From: Bacteroides sp. CAG:709
Lineage (GTDB): Bacteria > Bacteroidota > Bacteroidia > Bacteroidales > UBA932
Length of the DNA stretch: 21,997 nt
Assembly: GCA_000434935.1 (NCBI GenBank)
Contig: FR882194.1
Location: 71,262 to 93,258 of the forward strand
Direction: 5' to 3'
Of this stretch, positions 1 to 8,909 are shown in pieces (within the stretch, counting starts at the first letter, position 1; every line of letters starts with the position of its first letter). The notes under the pieces were generated by a model. That model did no database searches. It saw nothing but the letters and a program-made list of their open reading frames with translations, and was not told the origin of the DNA. A program made the position numbers and the translations under genes.

Positions 1-845
1 GTCGTGTAGGAAGCATTGGCGCTTTCATCCTTCTTGAAATCCGTACCCTTGAAGAATCCGGAATTGTTCGCAGCTGACAGCAGGACGTAATATTTCACGA
101 TCTTGTTGCCGCCGCGGAAAGAGAGGTCTGCCACAGAAATCGGAGCGACCTTGCGGAGCATCTCCTTCTTCCAGTTCACATTCGGATAAAGATACCCGTC
201 AGTTCCGTTCTTGTATGCTGTCAATACCTTTTCTCCATAGACTTCAGCCACGCCGTCATTCTTGCACGCCTGGTTATAGAGAGAAGCATAAGTGTATGAA
301 TCTACCGGATCGGCCGTCTTCAGCATGGTCTGCAGACCTGTCTGGAGCCTCACCTTGATGTCCGGTTTGCTGTCCATACCTCTTTTCGTGGTCACGAGAA
401 GCACGCCGTTGGCGCCGCGGGCACCATAAATCGCAAGTGCGGACGCATCTTTCAGCAAGCTGACTGATTCGATTTCAGCGGCTGTGAGATTGTCTATCGT
501 GGACTCGAAACCATCGACGAATACCAGCATGTTCTGTCCGGAAGCATACGTGGTACGTCCTCTCATATAAAGGTTCGAGATGGAAAAATCATATCCGGGC
601 TGCCCGCTCTGCTGGAGCAATGTCAATCCTGCCAATTTTCCGGTGAGAGCATTTCCCACGCTCGCGCTGTTGACATTGACCAATTCGTCGCCGCTGACGG
701 TCGACACGGCAGAGGTAACCATCCTGTCAGGCTGGCTCCCGTAGGCAATCCTTACTTCAGCGGAATCCCTGTCCGCCGTCGCGAAAGCCGGCTGCGCCAT
801 TACGGCCAATGCAGCCAAGACTGCTATCTTCAAATATCTTTGCAT
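1..845 (-). CDS. Second SusC-like TonB-dependent outer-membrane transporter, N-terminal part (runs off the left edge)
   Basis: The gene starts at an ATG on the complement at 843-845 and stays open to base 1, giving about 281 residues, whereas family members have about 1,000. A signal peptide (MQRYLKIAVLAALAVMAQPAFA) of about 22 residues is followed almost at once by a TonB-box-like stretch (EVRIAYG) and the plug domain. The plug shows SusC hallmarks: a LYMRGR segment, FVDGFES, the SLLKDAS block and IYGARGANGVLLVTTKRG. It lacks the STN domain and the carboxypeptidase-regulatory-like domain that the upstream SusC has, so the mature protein begins directly at the TonB box. It lies 25 bp after the SusD gene in the same direction and is probably the last visible gene of the same operon. 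A partner SusD is expected beyond the left edge (inference). The family role is glycan import across the outer membrane. Confidence 0.9.
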   Translation of the reverse strand, partial: MQRYLKIAVLAALAVMAQPAFATADRDSAEVRIAYGSQPDRMVTSAVSTVSGDELVNVNSASVGNALTGKLAGLTLLQQSGQPGYDFSISNLYMRGRTTYASGQNMLVFVDGFESTIDNLTAAEIESVSLLKDASALAIYGARGANGVLLVTTKRGMDSKPDIKVRLQTGLQTMLKTADPVDSYTYASLYNQACKNDGVAEVYGEKVLTAYKNGTDGYLYPNVNWKKEMLRKVAPISVADLSFRGGNKIVKYYVLLSAANNSGFFKGTDFKKDESANASYT

Positions 846-870
846 ATCAATTATCTACTTATGTGGTCTT

Positions 871-2622
871 CTATTCCCATCCCGGATTCTGGATCAGATA
901 TCCCTTGTCTACTTCCAGCTGCTTGATAGGATGGAGGTAAGATCTGCGGCTCCAGAGACGGTTCTCGAACACGTACGGCTTGTAGTGCACTTCTGATGAA
1001 CCCTCTATCCTGGAAATCTGGAGGCCATAGAATTTGCCCTGCATGACTCCCTCATTCTCGGCGATCATCCACCTGCGGATATCCCAGAACCTGTGGTCCT
1101 CATAAGCCAACTCGACGGCTCTTTCATTTCTGAGCTTCTCCCTGAACTGACTCTTGGTGAGAGTGGAAGGGAATGCCGGCATGCCGGAGCGGTTCCTTAC
1201 CTTGCTTACGGCTGCGACAGCCTCTGCAGTAGGGCCCTGGAACTCATTGACAGCCTCAGCATAGTTCAGGTAAAGTTCAGCCATACGGAAAACAATCCAG
1301 TCCATATTCACGCTGTTGTGCGGATATGTGGCCTTGAGTGTCCTGGGCACCCATTTGCGGACGAGGTGACGGGTCTTGTCGTAAGCGACCTGATGCGCGC
1401 CGCCCTCCAGGAAATCAAGCTTTCCGATTTCATCATTCCATACGGCGCCCTGATAGGCAATGGTCTGTGCGAAACGAGGATCGAGTTCGCTGTACTTTTT
1501 CAGAAGGTCATCGCCGCCTGACATGAGCCATTCCTGTTCGGTGCCGTCCTTCTTTTCATATTTCTTGACGAAGTTCAGCGGTGCGAACAATCCGCCGTCA
1601 GACCATGAACTGCCGGCCCACTGAGGGATATTGCTGGTAATCGGCTTGGTATTCGTGCTGAAATTCCTGTATTTCTTGTTCGCCAGAATAATCTCGCAGT
1701 TGTCAGGAGTAGTCCAGACATACTCGTAATTGGTTTCCGGCGTTCCCTTGTCGTAGAGCGCATATCCGGCAGCCTCAGCGGCATCAATCGCCTCCTTGGC
1801 AGCATCAGCGGCCTTTTTCCACCTCTCGGCATCGTAGTTGCCGTAACCGATGATCTTGTTGTTCTCTCCGCCGAGTGAAAGATATGGGGTGGCAGTATTG
1901 AACAGAGGACTTGCAGCATAAAGCAGCACCCTGGACTTGAGAGCCAGAGCCGCGATTCTGGTAGCCCTTCCGACGAATGCCGGATTCGTGTATCTGTCCG
2001 GAAGAAGCTTGGCAGCCTCGTCACAGTCCTTCACGATGAAATCAATACATTCGCTGAAAGTATTGCGCGGATATTTCGCATCCTCGCTTCCCGTAATCCT
2101 GTGGTCCACGATAGGAAGTCCGCCATAGCGGTATACTCCTTCCCAGAAAGAGATGGCACGCATGAAATATCCTTCACCCTTGGCCCTGGAATTGAACTCA
2201 GGATCACCCGGGTCATAAGGCACCTCGTCGATTCTCTCAAGAAGCGTGTTGCATTTCCTGATCGTCGCCCAACGGGTGTCGTGCCTAGGGTCTTCATCCC
2301 AGTCAATGCTGTTGTTGTTATGGTTGTCCGTATTCCAGGAAGCATTGGCCTTGTCCCATGAAGCGCCGGCCTCGCCCTCGTCGCAGGCACCTGCACGTGT
2401 AGATGTCGCGCAAAGTCCACGGTCGATGTTGTCGGAATTCATGGAGAAGCCCAGAGGCATTCCTTCTGCATAGATTCCGGTTATGAACCTTTCGCACAAT
2501 GTCCTGTCAGAGAACACCTTGTCCTCATTCAAATCAGTGGATGGAGGTGCTTCCAGAAAATTACATCCGCTGAATGACAATATTGCCGCTAATACTGCGA
2601 TTGTATATGTACGTATCTTCAT
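871..2622 (-). CDS. SusD-like outer-membrane glycan-binding lipoprotein (RagB/SusD family)
   Basis: This is a 583-residue protein, a normal length for SusD homologues. It has a lipoprotein signal peptide whose lipobox ends in SFSGC, so Cys20 would be lipidated, followed by NFLEAPP, which is typical of the family. Internal family features include the AKGEGYFMRAISFWEGVYRYGG segment of the TPR-like helices, the late DWIVFRMAELYLNYAEA helix, and the RNERAVELAYEDHRFWDIRRW block; the C-terminus ends QNPGWE. The start lies 3 bp after the SusC stop, so the two are almost certainly co-translated and form a SusCD pair at the cell surface. SusD captures the oligosaccharide and acts as a lid on the SusC barrel. 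The gene ends with TAG, which matters when interpreting the TAG inside the upstream SusC gene. The glycan is not readable from SusD itself; the neighbours suggest mannose-rich glycans. Confidence 0.95.
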   Translation of the reverse strand: MKIRTYTIAVLAAILSFSGCNFLEAPPSTDLNEDKVFSDRTLCERFITGIYAEGMPLGFSMNSDNIDRGLCATSTRAGACDEGEAGASWDKANASWNTDNHNNNSIDWDEDPRHDTRWATIRKCNTLLERIDEVPYDPGDPEFNSRAKGEGYFMRAISFWEGVYRYGGLPIVDHRITGSEDAKYPRNTFSECIDFIVKDCDEAAKLLPDRYTNPAFVGRATRIAALALKSRVLLYAASPLFNTATPYLSLGGENNKIIGYGNYDAERWKKAADAAKEAIDAAEAAGYALYDKGTPETNYEYVWTTPDNCEIILANKKYRNFSTNTKPITSNIPQWAGSSWSDGGLFAPLNFVKKYEKKDGTEQEWLMSGGDDLLKKYSELDPRFAQTIAYQGAVWNDEIGKLDFLEGGAHQVAYDKTRHLVRKWVPRTLKATYPHNSVNMDWIVFRMAELYLNYAEAVNEFQGPTAEAVAAVSKVRNRSGMPAFPSTLTKSQFREKLRNERAVELAYEDHRFWDIRRWMIAENEGVMQGKFYGLQISRIEGSSEVHYKPYVFENRLWSRRSYLHPIKQLEVDKGYLIQNPGWE

Positions 2623-2625
2623 TGC

Positions 2626-3474
2626 CTAAAAAGTTATGTTAAGACCTATGTTGTAGACTTTCTGCAGAGGATAGGAGTTGAGCTCCGTATTGCCCGTAGT
2701 GGACAGCACCTCAGGGTCCAGGTCGATGACATCGGACCACGTGAACAAGTTGGAACCGTTCAGGAACAGCCTCAACCCGCCTACATGTAGTTTTTCAATA
2801 ACCCTGCGGTCGAAATTATATCCGATTTCAATGTTCTTCAGACGCAGGTAGCTTGCATCCCTGATCCACAGGGAAGAAGGCCTGTAGTTATGGTCGGATT
2901 CGCTGTTCGGGTTCAATGACAGACGAGGGAATTCGATATCTTCGCCCGCTGCATATCTTTCCGGAGTCCAGCGCTTGAGAATCAGCGACTTGGCACTCTC
3001 CTCACTCTTGGCGAACGGCCAGAGGGAACGTCCGAAATACTTGATGGAGACATTGGTAGCTCCCTGAAAAAGCACGGAAAAGTCAATTCCTTTCCAGGAG
3101 AATCCGCAAGAAACGCCATAGATGATTTCCGGGATGTTGGAGTAACCGAGCGGAACCATATCATAGTTGTCGATTTTTCCGTCCTTGTTCACATCCACAT
3201 AACGGCAATCTCCCGGCTGGAGCTGGTTTCCGTTCCATGCGCTGACAGGACGGTCCAGGGCATTGATTTCCTCCCATGAATTATAGTAACCGTCGAAAAT
3301 CAATCCGAAGAACTGGCCATAGCGGCGGCCGGTCTCAGCCTGATACTTGTATTGCTTGTTGACCTCGTCCTTGAATACTATGCGGTTACGGGCAAATGAG
3401 AAGTTGCCGCGCACCCAGTAATTGAAATCCTTGACTTTGTCACGCCAGGTAAGGTCGAACTCGCATCCGAAGTT
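2626..3474 (-). pseudogene. C-terminal part of the STN-SusC transporter, separated by an in-frame TAG
   Basis: Reading continues in the same frame as the 845-residue upstream part immediately after the TAG at 3475-3477. The first codons give NFGCEFDLTW, the usual SusC segment that follows NLGS.., and the remainder is ordinary beta-barrel sequence ending in GLNITF, the canonical SusC C-terminus, then TAG. Continuous homology on both sides, with no shift of frame, shows this is the last quarter of one 1,128-codon gene. No ATG lies near the break; the first alternative start is a GTG at 3414 that encodes a barrel valine, so independent translation of a useful protein is unlikely. Without this segment the barrel lacks its final strands and the C-terminal strand needed for outer-membrane assembly. 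The stop could be a real nonsense mutation or a single-base sequence error. Confidence 0.8.
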
Positions 3475-6012
3475 CTACATTGAACCAAGGTTGTATGCAG
3501 GAAGCTCGGCACCGATGATAAAAGGCTCGGTGGAGCGGTTCGCCAGAATATTGTCACGATACTCGTAGAAAGCATCGGACTGAACTGACAGACGGCCCTT
3601 GAACATATTGAAGTCCAGACCGACATTGGCCTTGCGCGCCCTTTCCCATGTCAGATCAGGGTTGCCGATTTTTCCTTCGACAACGGCGGTGGACTGGTTA
3701 GGGTTGGATGAAACGCCGAACCAATACTGGTAGGCACTTCCTGACGCCTCGCCGTAAGATGAAGGCAGATAGAGGAAGCGGGAACCGCCGATCTTGTCAT
3801 TTCCGACCTCTCCGTAGCTGGCCCTTATCTTCATGTAGGTGAGGATATCATTCTTAGGCAGCCAAGGCTCTTCCGTGATGATCCATCCTGCAGAAACAGC
3901 CGGGAAGAAACCGAAGCGACGTCCCTTGGCGAAGTTCTCCGTGCCGTTGTAACCCATGTCGAATTCGAGCAGATAACGCTTCGCATACTCGTAAGTGAGC
4001 CTTCCGACAAGTCCCTGATAAGCATTCGGCACATAGAAGGCCAATGTAGGAGACCAATATTTGCTCTGGTTGTAAAGGGCGAGTGCGGTAACATGATGTT
4101 CACCGAAAGTCCTGTCATAATTGATTCCGCCTTCGAAGTAGACCTTGCGGTTCTTGCTCCAGCTGGTCGAAGTATTCCAGATGGAAGCCTCGGACTGCGG
4201 AATCAGATATTCCTGCCCGTCAGCCTCTCTTCTGGCAAGATAATATGGAAAACTCTTCGAGTACTTCCTGCTGCTGTAATAGAAGCTGTCATATGCTGCT
4301 CTCACATGCGCCGACAGACCCTTGGTAATGGCATTGGAAAAATCATAATCGAATCTTACGGAAGAGTTCAAGTTGTTGCTGCTGCGCTTGTTATATCCGT
4401 TGCTCAACAGAACCTGCCATGGGTTCACGCTTCCGACGCCGTTCTCGATTTTCACGATTTTGCCATCCACCAGGCCCGGAGAGGACAATGGATTCGCAAA
4501 TGAAATTGCCTGCCAGATACTGCTGTTGCCGCCGCTCGGGGAAATGATGTTCTCAATCTGGGCCGCAAGCTGAACCTGCGCAGTGAAGTCACGGGTAATC
4601 TGGAAATCGAAGTTCGACCTGAAATTATAACGTGTATCCCTAGGATTCACATCATGGTCACGGTCGATCTGCGTATTCTTATAGATACCTGTCTGATCGA
4701 AGAAACTTCCTGATATGAAGTATTTTACCTTGTCGATACCTCCGGAGACATTGACATTGTGCTGAGTTCTTGTGGAGAACTTGCGGAGAAACGTGCCGAT
4801 CCAGTCGGTGTCCGGATGGAGCAGCGGGTCCTCGTGATTCTTGTAGAGCGCAATGTCCTCGGCCGTGAATCGCGGAATGTAAGTAGACCCTGTGATACGG
4901 GAGTCGTTCTCGCCAGCCTCGTTATACAGTTCAGCATACTGGGCACTGTTCAGATAGCTCGGCAGGGCCGTGGACTGCTGGAGGGCGAAATTGCCGGAAT
5001 AGCTGATGTGCGGCGCGCCGATATCACCCTTTCTCGTCGTGATGAGAATCACACCGTTCGCACCCTTTACACCGTAAACTGCTGTTGCAGAGGCATCTTT
5101 CAGGATATTCAACGATTCGATTTCATTCGGGTCAATGCCGTTGAAGTTGGATCTTTCCACACCGTCCACCATGATGAGCGGCTCCGAATTCTCGGTAAAC
5201 GTGCTCACGCCACGGATAAGCAGGTTGGAAAAGTCCTCACCCGGAGCACCGCTTCGCTGCGTAGCGACGAGACCAGGCATCCTGCCGACGAGCATGTTGG
5301 ACAAGTTCGCCTGCGGAGTCTGCACGAGGTCATCCTTGGAAATAGTGGCGATAGCACCTGTGACACTCTCTTTCTTCTGTTTTCCGTAGCCGACCACGAC
5401 TACATCGGACAATGTAAGAGGCGTCTCGCTGAGAATCACGTCCACCACATTGCTTGCCGCAACTTTTCTTTCCTGGGAATCAAAGCCCAAGCTGTTGAAT
5501 ACGAGTACGCCGTCGCCCAAGGTGATGACGTACCGGCCGTTTTCATCAGTCACGGTTCCATTGGTCGTACCTTTTTCGAACACACCTACGCCTGCAAGAG
5601 GTTCGCCGTTGGCATCCGTAACTGTGCCTTTGATCTGGCGTTTCTTGGGCGCGCCTGCGTCCTGTTTCTGTTTATCCTGTGAAGTTCCTACCGGATTCGG
5701 CAGGATCACTACCTGACGGTTCTTGACCTTAAAGGAATAGTCCACTCCCAGAATTTTCGTCATAACCACTTCAATGTCAGCATTCTTGAAGTTACAACTC
5801 ACTTTCTTGTCGAGCTTGATTTCCTTTTCATTGTAAAGAAAGACATAGCCATAGTCCTTCTCGATTTTTACAAGAGCCTCCTTCAGGGGGACATCGCTCA
5901 AATTCAATGTGATGCCCTTGGTCTGTGCTGCTGCCGTCAATGACAGAAGCGCCAGGAAGAACGGGCAAAGAACACGAACGAGCCTTCTAATACTCTGTGT
6001 TATAGCGTTCAT
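3475..6012 (-). CDS. SusC-like TonB-dependent transporter with STN signalling domain, first 845 residues up to an in-frame TAG
   Basis: Domains in order: a signal peptide (about 1-30, ending LTAAAQ); an STN secretin/TonB N-terminal domain (about 33-104, with LKEALVKIEKDYGYVFLY); a carboxypeptidase-regulatory-like beta-sandwich (about 127-198); a TonB box (DVVVVGYG, about 203-210); the plug, with ILKDASATAVYGVKGANG; and most of the beta-barrel. The STN domain is known to touch the periplasmic part of FecR-type anti-sigma factors, and the FecR gene lies 50 bp upstream, so this transporter is probably also the sensor that activates the adjacent ECF sigma factor. The reading frame stops at codon 846 (TAG, 3475-3477) inside the barrel and resumes in the same frame to 2626. 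As written, the gene would make a truncated barrel unlikely to function. Confidence 0.9.
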   Translation of the reverse strand: MNAITQSIRRLVRVLCPFFLALLSLTAAAQTKGITLNLSDVPLKEALVKIEKDYGYVFLYNEKEIKLDKKVSCNFKNADIEVVMTKILGVDYSFKVKNRQVVILPNPVGTSQDKQKQDAGAPKKRQIKGTVTDANGEPLAGVGVFEKGTTNGTVTDENGRYVITLGDGVLVFNSLGFDSQERKVAASNVVDVILSETPLTLSDVVVVGYGKQKKESVTGAIATISKDDLVQTPQANLSNMLVGRMPGLVATQRSGAPGEDFSNLLIRGVSTFTENSEPLIMVDGVERSNFNGIDPNEIESLNILKDASATAVYGVKGANGVILITTRKGDIGAPHISYSGNFALQQSTALPSYLNSAQYAELYNEAGENDSRITGSTYIPRFTAEDIALYKNHEDPLLHPDTDWIGTFLRKFSTRTQHNVNVSGGIDKVKYFISGSFFDQTGIYKNTQIDRDHDVNPRDTRYNFRSNFDFQITRDFTAQVQLAAQIENIISPSGGNSSIWQAISFANPLSSPGLVDGKIVKIENGVGSVNPWQVLLSNGYNKRSSNNLNSSVRFDYDFSNAITKGLSAHVRAAYDSFYYSSRKYSKSFPYYLARREADGQEYLIPQSEASIWNTSTSWSKNRKVYFEGGINYDRTFGEHHVTALALYNQSKYWSPTLAFYVPNAYQGLVGRLTYEYAKRYLLEFDMGYNGTENFAKGRRFGFFPAVSAGWIITEEPWLPKNDILTYMKIRASYGEVGNDKIGGSRFLYLPSSYGEASGSAYQYWFGVSSNPNQSTAVVEGKIGNPDLTWERARKANVGLDFNMFKGRLSVQSDAFYEYRDNILANRSTEPFIIGAELPAYNLGSM

Positions 6013-6062
6013 TTATCGATTATTGTGTTTTTTATATGGTCAATGATTTGAGAAGCAGCCGT

Positions 6063-7094
6063 CTATTTGGTGATTTCATACACCAGGTGACGACCCTTGT
6101 ATTTTATCCCGGACACCAGGCTGATGCTTTCGAGAGCGGCATCGATTCCATCCCGCAAATCCAGCTTGCCGGTAATGGCAATGCCGGTGACAGTGCTGCC
6201 GTAAGAGAACTTGGCATTGTAATACCTGGACAGTTGCATGAGCACATCCTTGATATTGGTTCTGTTGAATTTCAGGATGCCTTCGGTCCAGCATGTATAG
6301 TCATCAGTGTCCACGGCATCAAGGGAGACATCGCAGTTCGAGCTGTTGTAACAGAAACGCTGGGCCGGGTTCATGAGATAGTCGTGGTCAAGCAAATTGC
6401 CTGTTACTGAGACTTTTCCGGAGACGAGCACCACAGACTGCTGCTCATCGGAAGGATAAGCCTTCACATTGAAACGAGTTCCCAGAACCGATACATCCAG
6501 CCTGTCCGTCTTCACCTTGAACGGACGGTTTTCGTCATGGGCCACGTCGAGGAACGCTTCTCCGTTGAGAAAGATTTCTCTTTTCCTGCCGTTCATCCCG
6601 GCCTTGAAGATGACCTTGGTTCCGGAATTGAGCTGCATCTTCGTACCATCTGACAGGCTCAGGCTGGCAGTCTTGCCGAACGGGACGGTTATCTGGTGGA
6701 TGTCACCGGATCTCTTTATGTCATATATTCTGGTTTCTGTGGAATCCTTGACGGAAAAATACCCGTCGGCATAAGAGATGACGGCATTGGAACCGATTTC
6801 GACAGCGTCCTCGGGAGTGATTATCCTGATGTCGCCGCCGGCTTCCGGCATAACGCCTGAAATATATTGAAGTTCAGAGTCTTGCTTCGATCCTGAGAAA
6901 AAGATTACCACGCCCGTTAGCATTGCGGCAGCCAATGTACCGGCAATGATTGCCGTCCTCCTGAGGGCGCGCATTCTCAAAGCATCTTTCTTGATTCTCG
7001 TCCAGAGTCTGGCCTTGTCATAATCATTGAGACAGGCCTCCACCGGTTCGAGGAGGGAGAACAATTCTTTCTCCGAGTTTGTTTCCATGTTCAT
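6063..7094 (-). CDS. FecR-type anti-sigma factor (inner membrane, DUF4974 C-terminus)
   Basis: From the ATG at 7094 the protein has 343 residues: a short cytoplasmic segment that would bind the sigma factor, one membrane segment (about residues 48-66, AIIAGTLAAAMLTGVVIFF), a FecR domain (about 130-222, with LSLSDGTKMQLNSGTKV and VLGTRFNVKAY), and a C-terminal DUF4974-type domain (about 268-343, with LKFNRTNIKDVLMQLSRYY) that faces the periplasm and is related to STN. The frame is open further upstream to a GTG at 7163, adding 23 residues; I prefer the ATG because the extension shows no family similarity that I can see and the GTG would be a weak start. The gene follows the ECF sigma gene and precedes the STN-bearing SusC, which is the classic trans-envelope signalling order. 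Family knowledge: it holds the sigma factor inactive until the transporter reports ligand. Confidence 0.9.
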   Translation of the reverse strand: MNMETNSEKELFSLLEPVEACLNDYDKARLWTRIKKDALRMRALRRTAIIAGTLAAAMLTGVVIFFSGSKQDSELQYISGVMPEAGGDIRIITPEDAVEIGSNAVISYADGYFSVKDSTETRIYDIKRSGDIHQITVPFGKTASLSLSDGTKMQLNSGTKVIFKAGMNGRKREIFLNGEAFLDVAHDENRPFKVKTDRLDVSVLGTRFNVKAYPSDEQQSVVLVSGKVSVTGNLLDHDYLMNPAQRFCYNSSNCDVSLDAVDTDDYTCWTEGILKFNRTNIKDVLMQLSRYYNAKFSYGSTVTGIAITGKLDLRDGIDAALESISLVSGIKYKGRHLVYEITK

Positions 7095-7178
7095 CGAGTC
7101 TTTTTCAGCACCAAAATGTGGTTTCCGGAATATAGACTTAAATAAGTTCGTTTTTATACTCACTCGGAGCGAAAAATT

Positions 7179-7757
7179 TTACAAAAAATATTGAAGAAAA
7201 ACGACCAACGGCATTATCTTCCTGATTTTCAGCACTGCACGGGACAGCAGATTGCGCAATGACTGGATGTTCATATCCATGAGGACAGCCGTTTCTTCAT
7301 AAGAAAGGCCCATGGAATAGTGCAGATAGACGGCTTCTTTCTGTCTTGCGGTCATTGACGCCGTCACCTCACGATATTGGCTTTCTATCTTTTCGCGCTC
7401 CTCATCATCCGTCACCGCAGTCTCCGAAAGTTTCCATTCCACTTCGAACGGAAGGCCGTCAATTCCTACCGTCAGAAGTTTTCTCTCGCGTTTGATATTG
7501 TCGTAGATTTGTCCTCGCAATGCCTTGAGCAGATATGCTTTGGGGTTTCTGATGTCAGCGTCGTGCCTTAGGCTCCCGAAGATTTTCACGAAGACGTCAT
7601 GAATGGAATCCAGTACGATTTCCTTGCTGCCTGCGATCTTCATTCCATACCGGAACATCTCATCTGCATAATGGTCATAGATGACGGAGAACGCCTTGAC
7701 GTCCCCGCTTCCGAACTTCTTCCAAAGCTCAGTTTCCGATATGTCCACCTTTATCAT
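7179..7757 (-). CDS. ECF-family RNA polymerase sigma factor
   Basis: This 192-residue protein has the two-domain ECF layout. Region 2 (about 20-95) includes AFSVIYDHYADEMFRYG and DSIHDVFVKIFGSL, and region 4 (about 125-185) includes MTARQKEAVYLHYSMGLSYEETAVLMD followed by a helix-turn-helix ending LRNLLSRAVLKIRK. It is the first leftward gene after the divergent promoter region, and FecR follows it. In Bacteroides, ECF/anti-sigma pairs next to STN-SusC genes control polysaccharide utilization loci and are especially common in loci for host-derived glycans. Here the sigma factor would be expected to drive the susCD genes and perhaps its own operon. A sigma-AB-type promoter lies just upstream. 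It ends with TAA. Confidence 0.93.
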   Translation of the reverse strand: MIKVDISETELWKKFGSGDVKAFSVIYDHYADEMFRYGMKIAGSKEIVLDSIHDVFVKIFGSLRHDADIRNPKAYLLKALRGQIYDNIKRERKLLTVGIDGLPFEVEWKLSETAVTDDEEREKIESQYREVTASMTARQKEAVYLHYSMGLSYEETAVLMDMNIQSLRNLLSRAVLKIRKIMPLVVFLQYFL

Positions 7758-7782
7758 GCAAAATGTCCAAAAATCCAGGCCG

Positions 7783-7813
7783 CTAATTTAATTCAAGTCA
7801 TTAAAATTACAAA
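7783..7813 (-). promoter_or_regulatory. Predicted promoter of the leftward ECF sigma/FecR/SusCD operon
   Basis: On the complement, TTTG (7810-7813) is separated by 19 bp from TAAATTAG (7783-7790). This matches the Bacteroides consensus TTTG-N19-TAnnTTTG with one mismatch in the -7 box. Transcription would start about 20 bp before the sigma gene ATG at 7757. It is back to back with the rightward promoter in the same 149-bp gap. Confidence 0.55.
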
Positions 7814-7845
7814 ATTCCACACCACTTCACGGTCAGGCATAGCGC

Positions 7846-7873
7846 TTGTTGTGTCATATATTTTGTATCTTTG
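7846..7873 (+). promoter_or_regulatory. Predicted promoter of the rightward mannoside-degradation operon
   Basis: TATCTTTG at 7866-7873 is a perfect match to the Bacteroides -7 box (TAnnTTTG). A TTG at 7846-7848 lies 17 bp upstream, a fair but not perfect -33 element. The expected transcription start is near 7880, giving a short AT-rich leader of about 27 nt before the GH130 ATG at 7907. No strong Shine-Dalgarno sequence is present, as is usual in Bacteroidota. Confidence 0.6.
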
Positions 7874-7906
7874 TGCGACTAAACAGACAAAATTATTACA
7901 TCACTT

Positions 7907-8905
7907 ATGAGTTCTATAAAGATTCAGGGAAATGCTCTCCCAAATATGCCTTGGCAGGATCGCCCTGCAGGATGTAACGACCCGCTTTGGCGCTACTCTG
8001 CTAACCCGGTCATTCCTAGAGATTTGCTGCCGGATTCCAACAGTATTTTCAACTCTGCCGTAGTTCCGTTCGAAGGCGGATTCGCAGGAGTATTCCGCTG
8101 CGACGACAAGAACCGCAGGATGACACTCCATGCAGGATTCTCCAAGGACGGCTTCAAGTGGGACATCAACCCGGAAACCATCAAGTTCGAAGGAGCTGAT
8201 CCGGAGATCGGAGAATGGGTTTACGGATATGACCCACGCGTGGCCAAGATCGAGGACAAGTTCTACGTTACATGGTGCAACGGCTATCACGGCCCTACCA
8301 TCGGAGTAGCATGGACCACAGACTTCAAGACATTCCACCAGCTGGAAAACGCATTCCTTCCATACAACAGGAACGGCGTGCTCTTCCCTAAGAAGATTAA
8401 CGGCAAGTTCGCATTGCTCTCACGCCCTAGCGACACAGGCCACACCGCATTCGGAGACATTTTCTACTCCGAATCCCCGGATATGGAATATTGGGGACAC
8501 CACCGTCACGTGATGGCACCGGCACCGTTCGAGGTAAGCGCCTGGCAGTGCATGAAAATCGGCGCAGGCCCGGTTCCTATCGAGACTTCCGAAGGATGGC
8601 TGCTGTTCTACCACGGCGTACTGCACTCATGCAACGGATATGTCTACGCATTCGGTTCAGCACTCCTCGACCTGGAACAGCCATGGAAGGTAATCGCACG
8701 CAGCGGACAATACCTCATCTCCCCTCGTGAAATCTACGAGCTCACCGGAGACGTTCCTGATGTGACATTCCCATGTGCATCACTCCACGACCCGGAGACC
8801 GGCCGCGTAGCCATCTACTACGGATGCGCAGACACCGTTACCGGACTCGCTTTCGGATATATTCCAGAAATCATCGAATTTACGAAACGCACAAATATCT
8901 TGTAA
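7907..8905 (+). CDS. GH130 family beta-1,4-mannoside phosphorylase
   Basis: This 332-residue protein has no signal peptide, so it is likely cytoplasmic. GH130 hallmarks are YGYDPRV (residues 106-112, with D109 as the probable catalytic proton donor), VTWCNGYHGPTIGVAW, NRNGVLFP, a SRPSDTGHTAFGDIFYSESP segment and, near the end, FPCASLHDPETGRVAIYYGCADT. The family uses inorganic phosphate to split beta-1,4-mannosides and releases mannose-1-phosphate. Characterised members act on mannosyl-glucose, mannobiose or mannosyl-N-acetylglucosamine (the N-glycan core). The two adjacent alpha-mannosidases favour the last, but the subfamily cannot be settled by eye. It is the first gene of the rightward operon, and the next ATG begins 4 bp after its stop. 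Confidence 0.9.
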   Translation: MSSIKIQGNALPNMPWQDRPAGCNDPLWRYSANPVIPRDLLPDSNSIFNSAVVPFEGGFAGVFRCDDKNRRMTLHAGFSKDGFKWDINPETIKFEGADPEIGEWVYGYDPRVAKIEDKFYVTWCNGYHGPTIGVAWTTDFKTFHQLENAFLPYNRNGVLFPKKINGKFALLSRPSDTGHTAFGDIFYSESPDMEYWGHHRHVMAPAPFEVSAWQCMKIGAGPVPIETSEGWLLFYHGVLHSCNGYVYAFGSALLDLEQPWKVIARSGQYLISPREIYELTGDVPDVTFPCASLHDPETGRVAIYYGCADTVTGLAFGYIPEIIEFTKRTNIL

Positions 8906-8909
8906 GTCA

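Noticed and set aside
3475..3477. TAG recoded as an amino acid in this organism
   Set aside because: TAG is the natural terminal stop of the SusD gene (871), the SusC gene itself (2626), FecR (6063) and the esterase gene (20830), each at the family-typical C-terminus, so general recoding does not fit.
4759..5682. 307-residue open frame on the + strand
   Set aside because: It lies entirely antisense to the SusC plug and barrel, has no recognisable domain or start context, and is a codon-bias shadow.
7095..7163. GTG start for FecR at 7163
   Set aside because: It is possible, but the added 23 residues show no family similarity that I can see and an ATG is available at 7094, so the shorter form was listed.
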